Source: Jaenimonas drosophilae
Taxonomy: Eukaryota; Euglenozoa; Kinetoplastea; Trypanosomatida; Trypanosomatidae
NCBI GenBank assembly: GCA_030849065.1
Contig: JASAON010001661.1
Coordinates: 124,001 to 188,000 of the forward strand
Direction of reading: 5' to 3'
Length of the DNA: 64,000 bases
The translations under genes were made by a program, and so were the position numbers. The notes beneath the pieces were generated by a model. It worked only from the letters and a program-made list of their open reading frames with translations. It searched no databases and was not told the origin of the DNA. Positions 19,589 through 29,028 of this stretch are shown piece after piece (positions within the stretch are counted from its first letter, which is position 1; the number at the start of each line of letters is the position of its first letter).

Positions 19589-20513
19589 GACGGGGAGGGT
19601 GTGATAAGGAAGCTAATGATGATGAAGTTGTTGTTGTTGTTCTATCCCACACAGTCTCGTGTTGCGCAATGTATCTGTGGGGGGGAGATGAAGATTTGAA
19701 GGAAGGGAAGTTGTAGTTGCCAAGTTGTAGCACGCGATGTTGGTGCTCCACGACACAACAACAGCAAAAACATCCATGCATCCGAGACACATTGCCATAC
19801 TCCAGGAGGGTGGTGAGTTGATGCACACATGCCATCATGATTTGTGGTTTGGAGGGATGGGGGGGAGTGGGGAAAAAAAAAAAAAGATGAGCGGCATCCG
19901 TTCCTGGGCTCGCACGCACACACGCGCAACACACTAGGACCAGATGGGAGATGGAAGTTGGGTGGCTGCGCACGACGCCAGCGTGAACGCTGCAGTGAAA
20001 CGAGAAGCTCAACAACGAAGCAATCAACGCAGCAAAATACGAAAAAGAAAAAGAGAAACAACGGCGGATAGCGATCAGTGCGACGGCAAGGTGTTGTGGC
20101 ACTGCATTCCCACAATCGTGTGCGGATTGTGGTGATAAGTGTCAGTGATGCATGACGATGATGATGATTGGGATGCCCTTCAATTGCACGTTGGTGGTTG
20201 TGCGTGGCTGCATCCAGGCCACCACCACCACGCAGTTATAATGAATCAGTGCTGCCTCAGTTGTTGGTGTGTTCTGCCATCATCATCATCAACCGAATTG
20301 GATGTATGCCGCCATCATGGTGAGGTGCATGGATCTTTTTTCAGGTGCAGAGGTGCGTACCAAGAGCATTCCAGCAAATGCCACACAGCAGCAATCATGG
20401 CCACCTAAGAGTCGGTATCCAACACAACATGGCATTTTCATCATCGCCGAGAGTACGACGGTTGAGAAGAGGAGGACGCAGGTACACGCAGCTCTCCATG
20501 GAGTGAGGTGCCA
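19589..20513. other. Intergenic region, about 0.9 kb
   Basis: UTR and spacer. Holds the acceptor at 19675, a second strong tract (an A run on the plus strand, 19874-19886) and purine-rich stretch 20040-20060. A 220-codon minus frame (19440-20102) overlaps the next gene's 5' end out of frame and is rejected. Nothing else seen. Confidence 0.5.
19675..19712 (-). promoter_or_regulatory. Predicted trans-splice acceptor
   Basis: Minus-strand CTTCCCTTCCTTC, AAATCTTCATCTCCCCCCC, then ACAG with AG at 19676-19675, 87 bases before the ATG at 19588. Confidence 0.55.
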
Positions 20514-22853
20514 CTACCACGATGGCAGTTTAGAGCTGAGCGAAGATGTTTTCGGCTTCACAGCTGTAGAAGCGTTGTTGGTGGTGCTTGGCACAACAAC
20601 CTTGGCGTTGGTGGAGATGTTCGTCTTGACGGTGTTGGTGGGAACGACGGTGATGGCAGCGGGTTGCACACGAGGTGCGGGCGTCGGCGCGGCTCGTGGA
20701 TTGGCCACCTTCACGGGGCTATCATCTGCATCATCAAATGATGATTGCCGCGCCAGCTTTGGTGCAGATGCCGTTGCGGTGGTGTTTGCACCAACAGGTC
20801 GCGCGGGTGTTGCCTCTCCTGCGCTATCCTCTGCATCAAATGAATTATCCTCCACGCGAGCCACCACCACAGGACGTTGTTGCTGCGATTCTCTCCTCTT
20901 CCTCCTCTTCTTCTTCTTGGATGTTGTTGTGGTTGGTACCTCCTCCTCAGAGAAGAGTGAGGATGAAGATGAAGATAGCAGGCTGGACTTACTGGCGTTC
21001 AGCACAACCTGCTTAATCTTGGTGCCGCTCAGCGTGCCGGAGGTGGCCACCATCTCCGCAGATCGGCCAACGCTGCCGCCGCTGCCCAGCTCGCGCGCCG
21101 GCTCGCACATGAGGCGGCCCACTTTGATCTCGACGCTGTGTGATTGGTAGCTGCCATCATCATCATCGTCGCTACTTGCCACGACTGGCCTAAAGGCTCG
21201 TATCGGAGCTGCTGCGGTGGTGGAGGCGGAGGGAGTGGCTGTGTGATTGGATGTAGTTGTTTTCATCGTGTTGTTGTTGCTGGGCTGAGCTCCTAAGATG
21301 GAGGAGGTGGCGGGGCTCGCCACAACAACAACCGCCGGAAGTGGTGCCGCCGTCGGCGTGGAGAGGGGGGCCGGCAGGCTCTTTGATGTTGCAGAAGTAG
21401 GCTGAGAGCTGTGGTTGGTACATCCATGGGTGTCGGTGTGGGCGTGGGCTGCTGCTTCACGAAGCGCCAGTGTGGCAGCTGCTTCACGTTCATTGGCTTG
21501 TTGTAGTGCCAGCCGCACCTCACGCAGCTCCCGCTCCAGTGCGCGTTGGTTTTCCTCCACCTTGGCCACATCACGTGCGTGGTGTTGCTGAAGGTCGCTC
21601 GTGGCTCGTTCCATGCGTTGCTGGAGAGCCAGCGCGCTGAGGTGCTCCTCGTAGCTCATCATGAGCTGCTTCTTGTCAAGGATGAAGTTATACAAATCCC
21701 AGCACTGATGCAAGTGGTCGCTCAGGCGTCGCACCAAGGTGTACGCTGCGGTATCAGCGGCAGAGCGGTGGGTTGCCGATGCTGTTGTTGTCGGTTGTGG
21801 TGGTGTTGTAGCGGTGGGGGCTTGAGCTTCGACGCCACTCGGAGCAGGAAAGGATGCCCCACCACGCTGAAGAAGTGGGGATAGCATCATGGCTCGCTCA
21901 CTGACGTGCGCTGACTCCAGCTCATGTCTGAGTCGGGCCACCTCCTCCCTCAACGATGCGGCCGTTGAATCCGCCACTTGGAGCTTGGCCTCGCGCTGTT
22001 CCAGCTGTTGCTGCTGCTCCGCCTGTGCCATGCGGCGTGCGCCATCGCGTCGCACAGCTGTGGTGTGCAGGAATGCCCATAAAAGTGAGCGAAACTGATC
22101 CGCCTCCGACTCCATCAACGTCTGCCGCTGCACGGATTCTTGCAATGCGACGGCGAGCCCGTCCTTCACCACCGCCACGGCGCAGAGTGTTGTGCCGAGA
22201 TCTCCGCACTGAGCTGATAATCGGCCAACTTGTTGTTCCAGCGTGGTGATGTAGCGCGAGGTGGCGGCGTCGGTGGCGATGGAGGCCGGCGATGAGCGGC
22301 CGGAGGAGCGCATCACCACCGTCGCTCCTCCTCCAGTGCCAGCCCCGCCATGACCTCCGCTTCCGCCGTGAAAACTCTGCACGTCCATCACTACCGATCC
22401 CTCGCTGGCTCTGCTCGTCGCGTACATAGATGCAGGAACCGCGAAGCCACGAAGTTGGTTTTGGTTGGTCGTGCTAACCACATTGGATGTACCACGTCGT
22501 GATGGGGCGTTGGGGGAGTTCAGCACACTCACAAAGGGTGATGCCTTGGCGCTGCTCGAGCGTACATCGATGGAGCCCATTGATTCACGCAGGTTCCCCG
22601 TCGCAGCACCTGTGAAGGGGTCCAGGTAAAAGACGGGAGGTCGGCGCAGTCGCTCGGTGTTGTTGGTCGCGTGCGCATGTTCCGAGTTGGCTGAGTTGTC
22701 GGAGGTGAGGGAGGGAAGCTCAGCCATCGGGGTGCGATGATACGAGGGTTTCTGGAGATGGCCCTGCATCACCTCATTCGGTGTGCTGGAGCGTAGAGGT
22801 GTGCTGCTGGCCGCTGTCGTGCCAGGGTGTGCTGCCCATCCTCCCGCGATCAT
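20514..22853 (-). CDS. Coiled-coil protein of unknown function
   Basis: A 779-residue protein from the ATG complementing 22851-22853; six further upstream codons begin only at TTG. The N-terminal 200 residues are Ser/Thr/Asn/Gly-rich and probably disordered. Residues about 205-330 and 385-475 are Gln/Glu/Arg/Leu-rich with heptad spacing, predicted coiled coils broken by a Pro/Thr-rich insert. The C-terminal 250 residues are again low complexity. They include SSSSSS-EEE and a basic KKKKRRKRRE cluster near residue 665 that could be a nuclear or microtubule-binding signal. No enzyme motif or membrane segment. A structural, possibly cytoskeletal, role is a guess. Confidence 0.7.
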   Translation of the reverse strand: MIAGGWAAHPGTTAASSTPLRSSTPNEVMQGHLQKPSYHRTPMAELPSLTSDNSANSEHAHATNNTERLRRPPVFYLDPFTGAATGNLRESMGSIDVRSSSAKASPFVSVLNSPNAPSRRGTSNVVSTTNQNQLRGFAVPASMYATSRASEGSVVMDVQSFHGGSGGHGGAGTGGGATVVMRSSGRSSPASIATDAATSRYITTLEQQVGRLSAQCGDLGTTLCAVAVVKDGLAVALQESVQRQTLMESEADQFRSLLWAFLHTTAVRRDGARRMAQAEQQQQLEQREAKLQVADSTAASLREEVARLRHELESAHVSERAMMLSPLLQRGGASFPAPSGVEAQAPTATTPPQPTTTASATHRSAADTAAYTLVRRLSDHLHQCWDLYNFILDKKQLMMSYEEHLSALALQQRMERATSDLQQHHARDVAKVEENQRALERELREVRLALQQANEREAAATLALREAAAHAHTDTHGCTNHSSQPTSATSKSLPAPLSTPTAAPLPAVVVVASPATSSILGAQPSNNNTMKTTTSNHTATPSASTTAAAPIRAFRPVVASSDDDDDGSYQSHSVEIKVGRLMCEPARELGSGGSVGRSAEMVATSGTLSGTKIKQVVLNASKSSLLSSSSSSLFSEEEVPTTTTSKKKKRRKRRESQQQRPVVVARVEDNSFDAEDSAGEATPARPVGANTTATASAPKLARQSSFDDADDSPVKVANPRAAPTPAPRVQPAAITVVPTNTVKTNISTNAKVVVPSTTNNASTAVKPKTSSLSSKLPSW

Positions 22854-22942
22854 TGACGGCCTTCCCCACAACAGTTACGATGGCCGGTATAACGTAGGAG
22901 CCAATCACGAGGAAAGCCAACTACTCTCGCTCTGGTGTGTTC

Positions 22943-22979
22943 CTCGCGAAAAAAGCACACACAAGAAGACGGAGGGAAC
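22943..22979 (-). promoter_or_regulatory. Predicted trans-splice acceptor for the coiled-coil gene
   Basis: Minus-strand TTCCCTCCGTCTTCTTG plus TTTTTTCGCGAG, with AG at 22944-22943, about 90 bases before the ATG. Confidence 0.5.
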
Positions 22980-24124
22980 TAGTAACTGGAGGATGGATGT
23001 GGTGTATGTGTGTGTGTGTGCGAGTGAGTTGTACGAACGGCAAAAGGGTGCCTGAGCTCTTTGCGCAGCACCACACAGTAGGCCAAGAGAGAACCTCCCT
23101 CTCTCGTGTATGTTGGAGGGAGGTTCAACGACGACCAGACAACTAAGAAAGAAGAGCACAGGAGAAAAAAAAGAAGTTGTGTGTGCGTGTTTGTTTGGGT
23201 GTGGCTAGTAATATCAGAACTTTGTGTGTGTGTGTGTGTGTCAGTGAGTGTGATCAAGGGCACACGACTACGCCTTGTATAGCAAAGGCAATGTGCTGCT
23301 TATGAAGGATAGAAAAGAGGGAACGAAAAAGGTGCTGATGATGTCAGCAGACAGTGCAGCAGCAGTGTCCTCCACATGCACGACGTGAAGTACGTGCGCG
23401 GATATACAGGTTATAGAGGTGGTCGGAGAGACAGACATTAAGGATGGCATGTACCATTCACACATCGACGTCTGTTGTTCGAGGATGACGTGGTGGCAAT
23501 GAGTTGGGGTGGCAGGGTCCTTCGGTGCCGCTGTGAGCCCCCCGAAGAATATTTGCGGAAGCAGGTGGTGGCGCACATCACAGATACAGAAGGTGGCAGT
23601 GGTGGTGTGCGCGTTATTAGCGTAGGGCATTTGGAGGTAGGGGGAGAGAGAAGAACCGACGACGCTCTGAGAGATTCAACCGTCTACGTCATGCGTACCA
23701 CAGAGGGAAGCACACACCTTGACTGAGTTGGAGCTGATGAAAGCGTACGAAAACGCACACACATGCACACCTCATCAAGTTAGCGCTGCGAGGTACTGTG
23801 TGGAGTTGGTGCCCAACACGGAAAAGGGGGAAAAAACAAGAAAAACGCGGTGGTGAGAAGAGACTGCATCTGGTCGCCCCACACGGACGTAACGACGAAC
23901 GTGGTGTGTGCGTACCAGCACATGTATAGACGCACACACGCACACGCACACATTCCGTGAGTACTACAGCGCAGGAGATCTCTCCCGGTGGCGAGAAGCC
24001 AAGTGTGGGGGAGAGAGGTGGGGGGAGAGGCCTGCATCTGGCGTTTTGTTCTTAAGCGTGTTTTGCTTTTGGTTGTGAATCCATCCCTTGGTAGCGTCAG
24101 CATACTCGCTCCTCACTCATAGAG

Positions 24125-24146
24125 AAACATACGCGCAGGTATGTTT
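24125..24146. other. Small perfect hairpin in spacer
   Basis: AAACATAC and its complement GTATGTTT are separated by GCGCAG, giving an 8-bp stem and 6-base loop about 95 bases beyond the stop of the aminotransferase-like gene, that is in its probable 3'UTR. Chance occurrence is possible. Confidence 0.35.
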
Positions 24147-24239
24147 GTCTATGTGCGTGAATGGTCACGAGAACGGAAAAAAAGAAAAAAAGTACTTTGG
24201 GGGGAAGGTGATTGGGTGGACCGTGCGTGGATATGCGGA

Positions 24240-25454
24240 TTAGCTCGTTACGTCGGTCAGTGCGTGTGCCACGTAGATGATGTTGCGTGAGTTCAGGCCA
24301 GAAAAGAGAAGACTCCCCTGGGGATCCATATACACGTGGTGGTGTATGCGCAGCTGCTGCACCTCATCCTCGGTGAGACCGGAGATACTCATCGTACCCG
24401 CTCCGGCGGTGAGGTGGTCCCACTGCTTGGTGGAACCCGCGCGGCCGAGCTCCGCGACGAGGTGCGTGCGTAACTCATGAAGCCGAGCCGCCATCTCGCG
24501 CAGCTCACGCTTCCAGCGACTGCGAATGGCGCTATCGGAGAGCACCTTCGTTGCGACGAGAGCGGGAAGAATTGGTGGTGTGCCGTAGGAGAGCCGCAAC
24601 AACTCTGTGAGGTGGAGCATCACCCGCTCCCGCTCGGTGACGGAAGGGCACTTAACATGAAGTGCGCCAATGCGTTCGCCAAATGGGCCAAATGTGTGAG
24701 AAAAACTTTGCGCCACAATGAAGGACGGAATGCGTGAGGTGGATAGTGCACGAGGAAGAAAGGCGTCAACCGCGGTGTGGCCCGACGTCACCCCTTGGAA
24801 GGACATAATGACAAAAGGAATGAGCTCGTACTTCTCACAGAGCTCAATAAGGCGGTGCCACTCATCCTGTGTGGGGTCGCACCCCGTCGGGGCATGCGCA
24901 CAGGCGTGGAGTACCACCGCCGAATGACGTGGAATCTTGCTGAGCTCCTGGGCCATGGCCTCTAGCTGAATCGTGTGATGAAACACTTCGTAGTAGGGGT
25001 AAGTGTGGCAGGAGAGCCCAGCGGCAGTGAAGATGTCATGGTGCTCGTCGTAGATAGGGCTAGGGAGGTGCACCCTGGGGACCTTCGGAAGACGCCGGAG
25101 GAGGTCTGCCCCCAGCCGCAGGGCGGCCGAGCCACTCACGGTCTGGATCGTTGCCAGGTTGGGATATAACTGTTCCTGGAGGGTGATACCAAAGCAGAGG
25201 CACTGCGAGGCAATGAGGAAGGAGGGCAGGCCCGTGATGGGAACGCAGTTATACAGGCTGCTCTCCGCCATGACTAGTGCGGAAGCCTGCTTGAGACTCT
25301 CACGGGGGAAAGGTGTGCCGCTCTCATCACACAGGACGTGCATGGCCAGATTAACCTTAGATGGGTGGCCATCGTCCATGTACTCGCTCTCGACCTGCAG
25401 CCCCGGGGATGGGGCAATGGAAGGAAGTGTCCCAAAGCACCCGTCGGAGCTCAT
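24240..25454 (-). CDS. Aspartate-aminotransferase-fold pseudoenzyme
   Basis: A 404-residue, full-length homologue of class I aspartate aminotransferase. The family skeleton is clear: KVNLAM, PITGLPSFL, TIQTVSGSAALRLGA, VLHACAH-PTGCDP, QSFS--FGPFGERIGA and a C-terminal YVAHAL. Yet the cofactor site is dismantled. By alignment to the pig enzyme numbering, Lys258 (Schiff base) is His253, Asp222 is Ile216, Asn194 is Ala188, Tyr225 is Phe219, Trp140 is Tyr135, Tyr70 is Cys70 and substrate Arg386 is Ser381. Arg266 (Arg261) and Arg292 (Arg287) remain. The His codon reads CAC in clear sequence. The frame is intact and the scaffold well kept, so this is a constrained protein, not a decaying copy. PLP-dependent transamination is not expected; a binding or regulatory role is inference. 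Confidence 0.85.
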   Translation of the reverse strand: MSSDGCFGTLPSIAPSPGLQVESEYMDDGHPSKVNLAMHVLCDESGTPFPRESLKQASALVMAESSLYNCVPITGLPSFLIASQCLCFGITLQEQLYPNLATIQTVSGSAALRLGADLLRRLPKVPRVHLPSPIYDEHHDIFTAAGLSCHTYPYYEVFHHTIQLEAMAQELSKIPRHSAVVLHACAHAPTGCDPTQDEWHRLIELCEKYELIPFVIMSFQGVTSGHTAVDAFLPRALSTSRIPSFIVAQSFSHTFGPFGERIGALHVKCPSVTERERVMLHLTELLRLSYGTPPILPALVATKVLSDSAIRSRWKRELREMAARLHELRTHLVAELGRAGSTKQWDHLTAGAGTMSISGLTEDEVQQLRIHHHVYMDPQGSLLFSGLNSRNIIYVAHALTDVTS

Positions 25455-26487
25455 GCGCTTTTATCTAAATGTGTTGTACTTCTCTCTTCTCCCTGTGGGA
25501 GGAGTCTTGACGTAGTGACTGATGTACGAGGCGGAGGCCTCACTTCACCTCTGACTATGGAGAGGGGGGAGATGCGTTCTGTGGCGCGACGATGGCGATG
25601 AAGAAGTGAGGTTAGATAGAATGAAGAAAAGGACGAGGTGGGTGATTTTGTGAGAAACAGAGAAGTTCGGAATCGTGGAGTATGTTGGTGGAGTAGTAGC
25701 AGGTAGGAGGTTGAGCAGCGCTAACATAAGCAGTGAGTGGGTAGACCCCGAGAAACACCGCCAGTGGCGCATGGATGCAAGATATGGATTCTGTGACGTT
25801 TGATCTACATCCATCATCTTTTCATTCCTTGTCTTGTACCGCAGCACCAACGATATGACCAAACGACTGCTATGATAGCACGCATACGAGCAAAAAAAAA
25901 TAGGCATGCACACACCAAACGGTTTGTGTGCAACAACCCCAGCTGACGATCATTCCACCAACAGGTAGAGTGAGTATGAGTGACCTAGCACACGCAGTGC
26001 CATCATCACACATATCCCTCTCGTCGTCATCCCAACCTCGAGCACCGACCTCATTACTCAGCAGGTGTGCAGTGCTGGATGGAAGCGAGAGGGTCATATC
26101 TCACAGGGTTCAAAAAACCACGTACGACAACAAAACTAGCTGTGCCAAAAACAGACGCTACCTGTCCATCTCAATGACATCAAATATGCATGTGTATGTC
26201 TTCCAAATGATGGCTGTGGCACACAACGCGACACACATTGGGGCAAGTGACCTGCATGAGGGCCCCTGACGAAGTGTGTCCCATCTTCCTGCTGAAGATA
26301 CACAGAAGTAGTCCGCAAAGCACACAACAACAACACCACCAGAACCACTACAAAGAGCAACGTCGCAACGATATTGTCAGCGAAGCACCAGCGTCATAAT
26401 CGAGAGCCGTACACAAACAACACACAAAACAAAAAAAAAACCTTTTTCTTAGGAGTTGCTGGAAAGAAAATAGAAGCATGGACACAC
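25455..26487. other. Intergenic region, about 1.0 kb
   Basis: Between the aminotransferase-like gene and the first glycosyltransferase-like gene. It holds the acceptor near 25579 and a strong extra T run (26420-26430 on the minus strand) immediately beyond the upstream gene's stop. Short frames below 125 codons only. Nothing assigned. Confidence 0.45.
25579..25640 (-). promoter_or_regulatory. Predicted trans-splice acceptor for the aminotransferase-like gene
   Basis: Minus-strand CGTCCTTTTCTTCATTC tract and CACTTCTTCATCG lead to ACAG, with AG at 25580-25579, 125 bases before the ATG at 25454. Confidence 0.4.
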
Positions 26488-28452
26488 TTACTTGGCTCGT
26501 CTGCAGAAGTTGGGGAAGTCCAGTGCGTACCCGCTGACATTCTGATCGCCAATGGTGGGGTACTCACCCACCTTACCAAGTTTGCCATGCGCATTCCACA
26601 TTTGTACCGTCAGACCTTGATGAATGACGTGGAGCGTGTCGGCAAGAAAAGAAGCGCTCACACGTCCTGCAGCTCTCCACGGCAACCACTTGGAGTAGTC
26701 CCTCGCTGTTTGCATCTTTTCATTGCCGGCGTAGTGCCAAACGAGAGGGGTCACGGAAGTGGCCGTTGTCTGGCCCAGACTCGCGGCCACAAAGCGACAG
26801 CGGGCGGTGTGCATCATCTCCTCCGCACACTCCACCCCACTTCGCCGAACGAGTCTCAGACTAACCTTGGAGATCGTCGTATCAATGGGCGACTTGCCAA
26901 TGCACAGGGAGGTGTTGCAGTACAACTCCTTCTGCGCCCTATCAATGCCACGAAAGGCAGCCCGGTGAGACTTGTAGATGCGCACGGGGCCGTAGGTCAA
27001 GCTGCCTCGCGTTTCTGTGGTGATGGCAAGAATGGAGGCAAGACGATTATACACGTCAATGTCCATGAGACCGGCGGGCAAGCCATAGGGAGCGAGGTCG
27101 TCGGTTGGTGCGAAGTCTGGTCGCCCACGCAACTCACTCGCCGCGAGCTGCGCCGTGGTCAGCGGACGAGGTTGGGTGCCATTCAGAACCCCGCTCATCA
27201 CCTCCCACCACCGAAGATGAAGATAGAGTGTGGCGGTGATGCTTTGGTCGCTGGTCCAGGCAGGTCCATCGCTAATGGGGGTGTGAGTGCGTGTATACAT
27301 GTGGAGGATGGGTACGTAGGTACGCAACGCCCACACCCGTGCCACCATCACCCCCGTATTGAGGTAGCGGTTGGTTGCATTCACCGAAAGATCCTCCTTC
27401 TCAAAGGCACTTTCACTCATGGGCCGCCACGAGCCAACCATCCTTGCCATGATGTCATAATCTGGCGTGCACTTGCCAACTGGGGCAACCTGACGACGCA
27501 TGCAGTAGTTCTCTGCTGTGAAACGGATGGGGGCCATGCGCCAGCCAAGACGAATGTCGCGTGCGCAACCCGCCAAGTCTTCACGCGCAGCAGGGGACAA
27601 CGTCACGAAGGATTGGATGGCTAAGTAGGGGTCCAGCCCAACAAACATGGCGTCGTTGTCCATCAGCATCACCACATCCGAGTCCTTCAGACCCTCCTTC
27701 TCAATGTACGATAGAAGCAGCGCAAAGCGGCCAGGAAAGCTGAAGTCCTTCCAGCCCACACCAAGAATCTCTAGGCGTACACCAGAAACAGCAGCGCCAG
27801 CAACGGAGGAGACGGTGTACGCATCAACACCAGTCGTGACGGTCAAAAAACGTACCTGCACCGGTGGTTCAGCAGCCAGAGCCTCTATATTCGTCTTGAC
27901 GCCAGGACCACGTGCCTCTGCCAGCAACTCCAACAGCGTTCGATTAGGTGAAACGCGTCTAAAACGGTCCATGGACGTGCTCAGACGGTTGCGGATAGCC
28001 TCCTGCTCCACCACGCTTGGGCTATCTTTGGGGAGGTTGTTGCAGAGAATGACGGCATCTAGAGGGAGAGGCCGCCGGACAACAACGGGACGCTTTTTCG
28101 GCACAGGCTTTGCCCTTCGGTTGGCGAGCAGGCAGGCCTGACGATCTATGGCATCTGTTGTGTTGCACAGCGATATTCGGTGAGTCTGGGGAGGTGCAGT
28201 GGTGCGGTTGTATTTCCCCTTTGGTGAAGACATTCCTTTGCCATTGCGGGGCAGTCTGGAGGGTATGACGGAGTGGTGACCGGGCGTCATCTGCATCGGT
28301 GTATCGCTGAACTCGAACATTAGCACAGAAAAGGCAGCAATTGCCAGGAACACAAGAAGAAGTACGACGATGATGATGATGCATCCACCCATATTGCTTC
28401 GCTTCCTTGGACGACGCCATCGTAGTGATGGTTGGGTTGCTATCGCTACCAT
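26488..28452 (-). CDS. Type II membrane glycosyltransferase-like protein, paralogue 1
   Basis: A 654-residue protein from the ATG at 28452; the codon before it is GTG. A basic N-terminus is followed by a strongly hydrophobic anchor at about 24-46 and a stalk, the topology of Golgi glycosyltransferases. The lumenal domain has a GT-A-like pattern: VRFLTVTTGVDAY, LGVGWKDFSFPG, then the acidic triplet DND (265-267) in VVMLMDNDAMFVG, a probable metal/nucleotide-sugar site. RYLNTGVMVARVW and a WTSDQS segment follow. The arrangement resembles the glycosyltransferase domain of PLOD/procollagen galactosyltransferase-type proteins, but donor and acceptor cannot be told. Several NxT/S sites are present. 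It is the 3' member of a tandem pair and shares an identical 322-base block with its neighbour. Confidence 0.78.
   Translation of the reverse strand: MVAIATQPSLRWRRPRKRSNMGGCIIIIVVLLLVFLAIAAFSVLMFEFSDTPMQMTPGHHSVIPSRLPRNGKGMSSPKGKYNRTTAPPQTHRISLCNTTDAIDRQACLLANRRAKPVPKKRPVVVRRPLPLDAVILCNNLPKDSPSVVEQEAIRNRLSTSMDRFRRVSPNRTLLELLAEARGPGVKTNIEALAAEPPVQVRFLTVTTGVDAYTVSSVAGAAVSGVRLEILGVGWKDFSFPGRFALLLSYIEKEGLKDSDVVMLMDNDAMFVGLDPYLAIQSFVTLSPAAREDLAGCARDIRLGWRMAPIRFTAENYCMRRQVAPVGKCTPDYDIMARMVGSWRPMSESAFEKEDLSVNATNRYLNTGVMVARVWALRTYVPILHMYTRTHTPISDGPAWTSDQSITATLYLHLRWWEVMSGVLNGTQPRPLTTAQLAASELRGRPDFAPTDDLAPYGLPAGLMDIDVYNRLASILAITTETRGSLTYGPVRIYKSHRAAFRGIDRAQKELYCNTSLCIGKSPIDTTISKVSLRLVRRSGVECAEEMMHTARCRFVAASLGQTTATSVTPLVWHYAGNEKMQTARDYSKWLPWRAAGRVSASFLADTLHVIHQGLTVQMWNAHGKLGKVGEYPTIGDQNVSGYALDFPNFCRRAK
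27488..27809. repeat. 322-bp block identical to 30089-30410 (copy 1)
   Basis: Base-for-base identical to the block 2601 bases to the right. It encodes the core from the GVRLEILGVGWKD region through the DND motif to NYCMRRQV in both paralogues. Flanking sequence diverges sharply on one side and gradually on the other. Confidence 0.9.
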
Positions 28453-29028
28453 CACACAGGCTAGCGTGAATTAAATGTGAAGAGAGGCCGTCACTGAGCC
28501 TACACAATGAAGAGTGAAATGTGTTCCGCGGTTCGACGAGGACTTTGGAGGATGGAGAGTGCCAGGTGAATCGAGCAAAACAGACGGGGCGAAACAGTCA
28601 CCAAGGTGTGCCAGCAAACGCAAGAACTACGCGTGGTGTGGTGGTGTCTCCCCTGTGAGAAAAAAAAAAGAATATGACAAGGCTCCCTGAGACAGGCTCA
28701 ATCGGTGTCTCGTGGGACAAACACAACAAAGAATAAAGAAGAGAAGTCGTTGTTATTCTTTGTGTGTGTGAGTGACCTCCAAAAGCAGCTATATGCTAAC
28801 TCCAGGGTCTGTAGTATAAAAATAAGGCAGTGAGAGGAGTACAGAAGGGGTGTGGGTTGGGTTGGTGCAAGCGAAGGGTACACGGCATGACATCGGAGCA
28901 GTATGTTGTGTTTGTTGCGTTGTGGAGTGCAATGCGACAAGGCAGGATCCACATGGGTGTGGCCCCATGATGCATCACGGGACAGCACCTCGGGCCCTTT
29001 GGTAGTGAAGTGAGCCCAACCATGGAGA
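28453..29028. other. Intergenic region between the glycosyltransferase-like paralogues
   Basis: 5'UTR of paralogue 1 and 3' spacer of paralogue 2. A 129-codon minus frame (28698-29087) overlaps the paralogue's 3' end and is not credited. No gene seen. Confidence 0.55.
28653..28671 (-). promoter_or_regulatory. Strong predicted trans-splice acceptor for paralogue 1
   Basis: Minus-strand TTCTTTTTTTTTTCTCACAG, with AG at 28654-28653, a textbook tract-CAG about 200 bases before the ATG. Confidence 0.6.

Larger units (their letters stand above)
22854..24239. other. Longest intergenic region, about 1.4 kb, several pyrimidine tracts
   Basis: No gene supported. The minus strand carries at least four strong pyrimidine tracts (near 22948-22978, 23162-23175, 23820-23850 and 24177-24196) where one would be enough for the next gene. 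Minus frames up to 120 codons (23268-23630) exist but look like spacer. It could hold a small unannotated gene or non-coding transcript. Confidence 0.45.

Noticed and set aside
19440..20102. Minus-strand frame of 220 codons
   Set aside because: Overlaps the signal-anchor gene's start out of frame and includes its splice tract; composition is that of spacer.
24240..25454. Reading the aminotransferase homologue as a decaying pseudogene
   Set aside because: Full length, no frameshift or stop, and scaffold residues are well kept while changes concentrate in the active site; this favours a functional pseudoenzyme.
26374..27624. Open plus-strand frame of 416 codons
   Set aside because: Antisense of the glycosyltransferase-like paralogue 1; the protein-like pattern is on the other strand.
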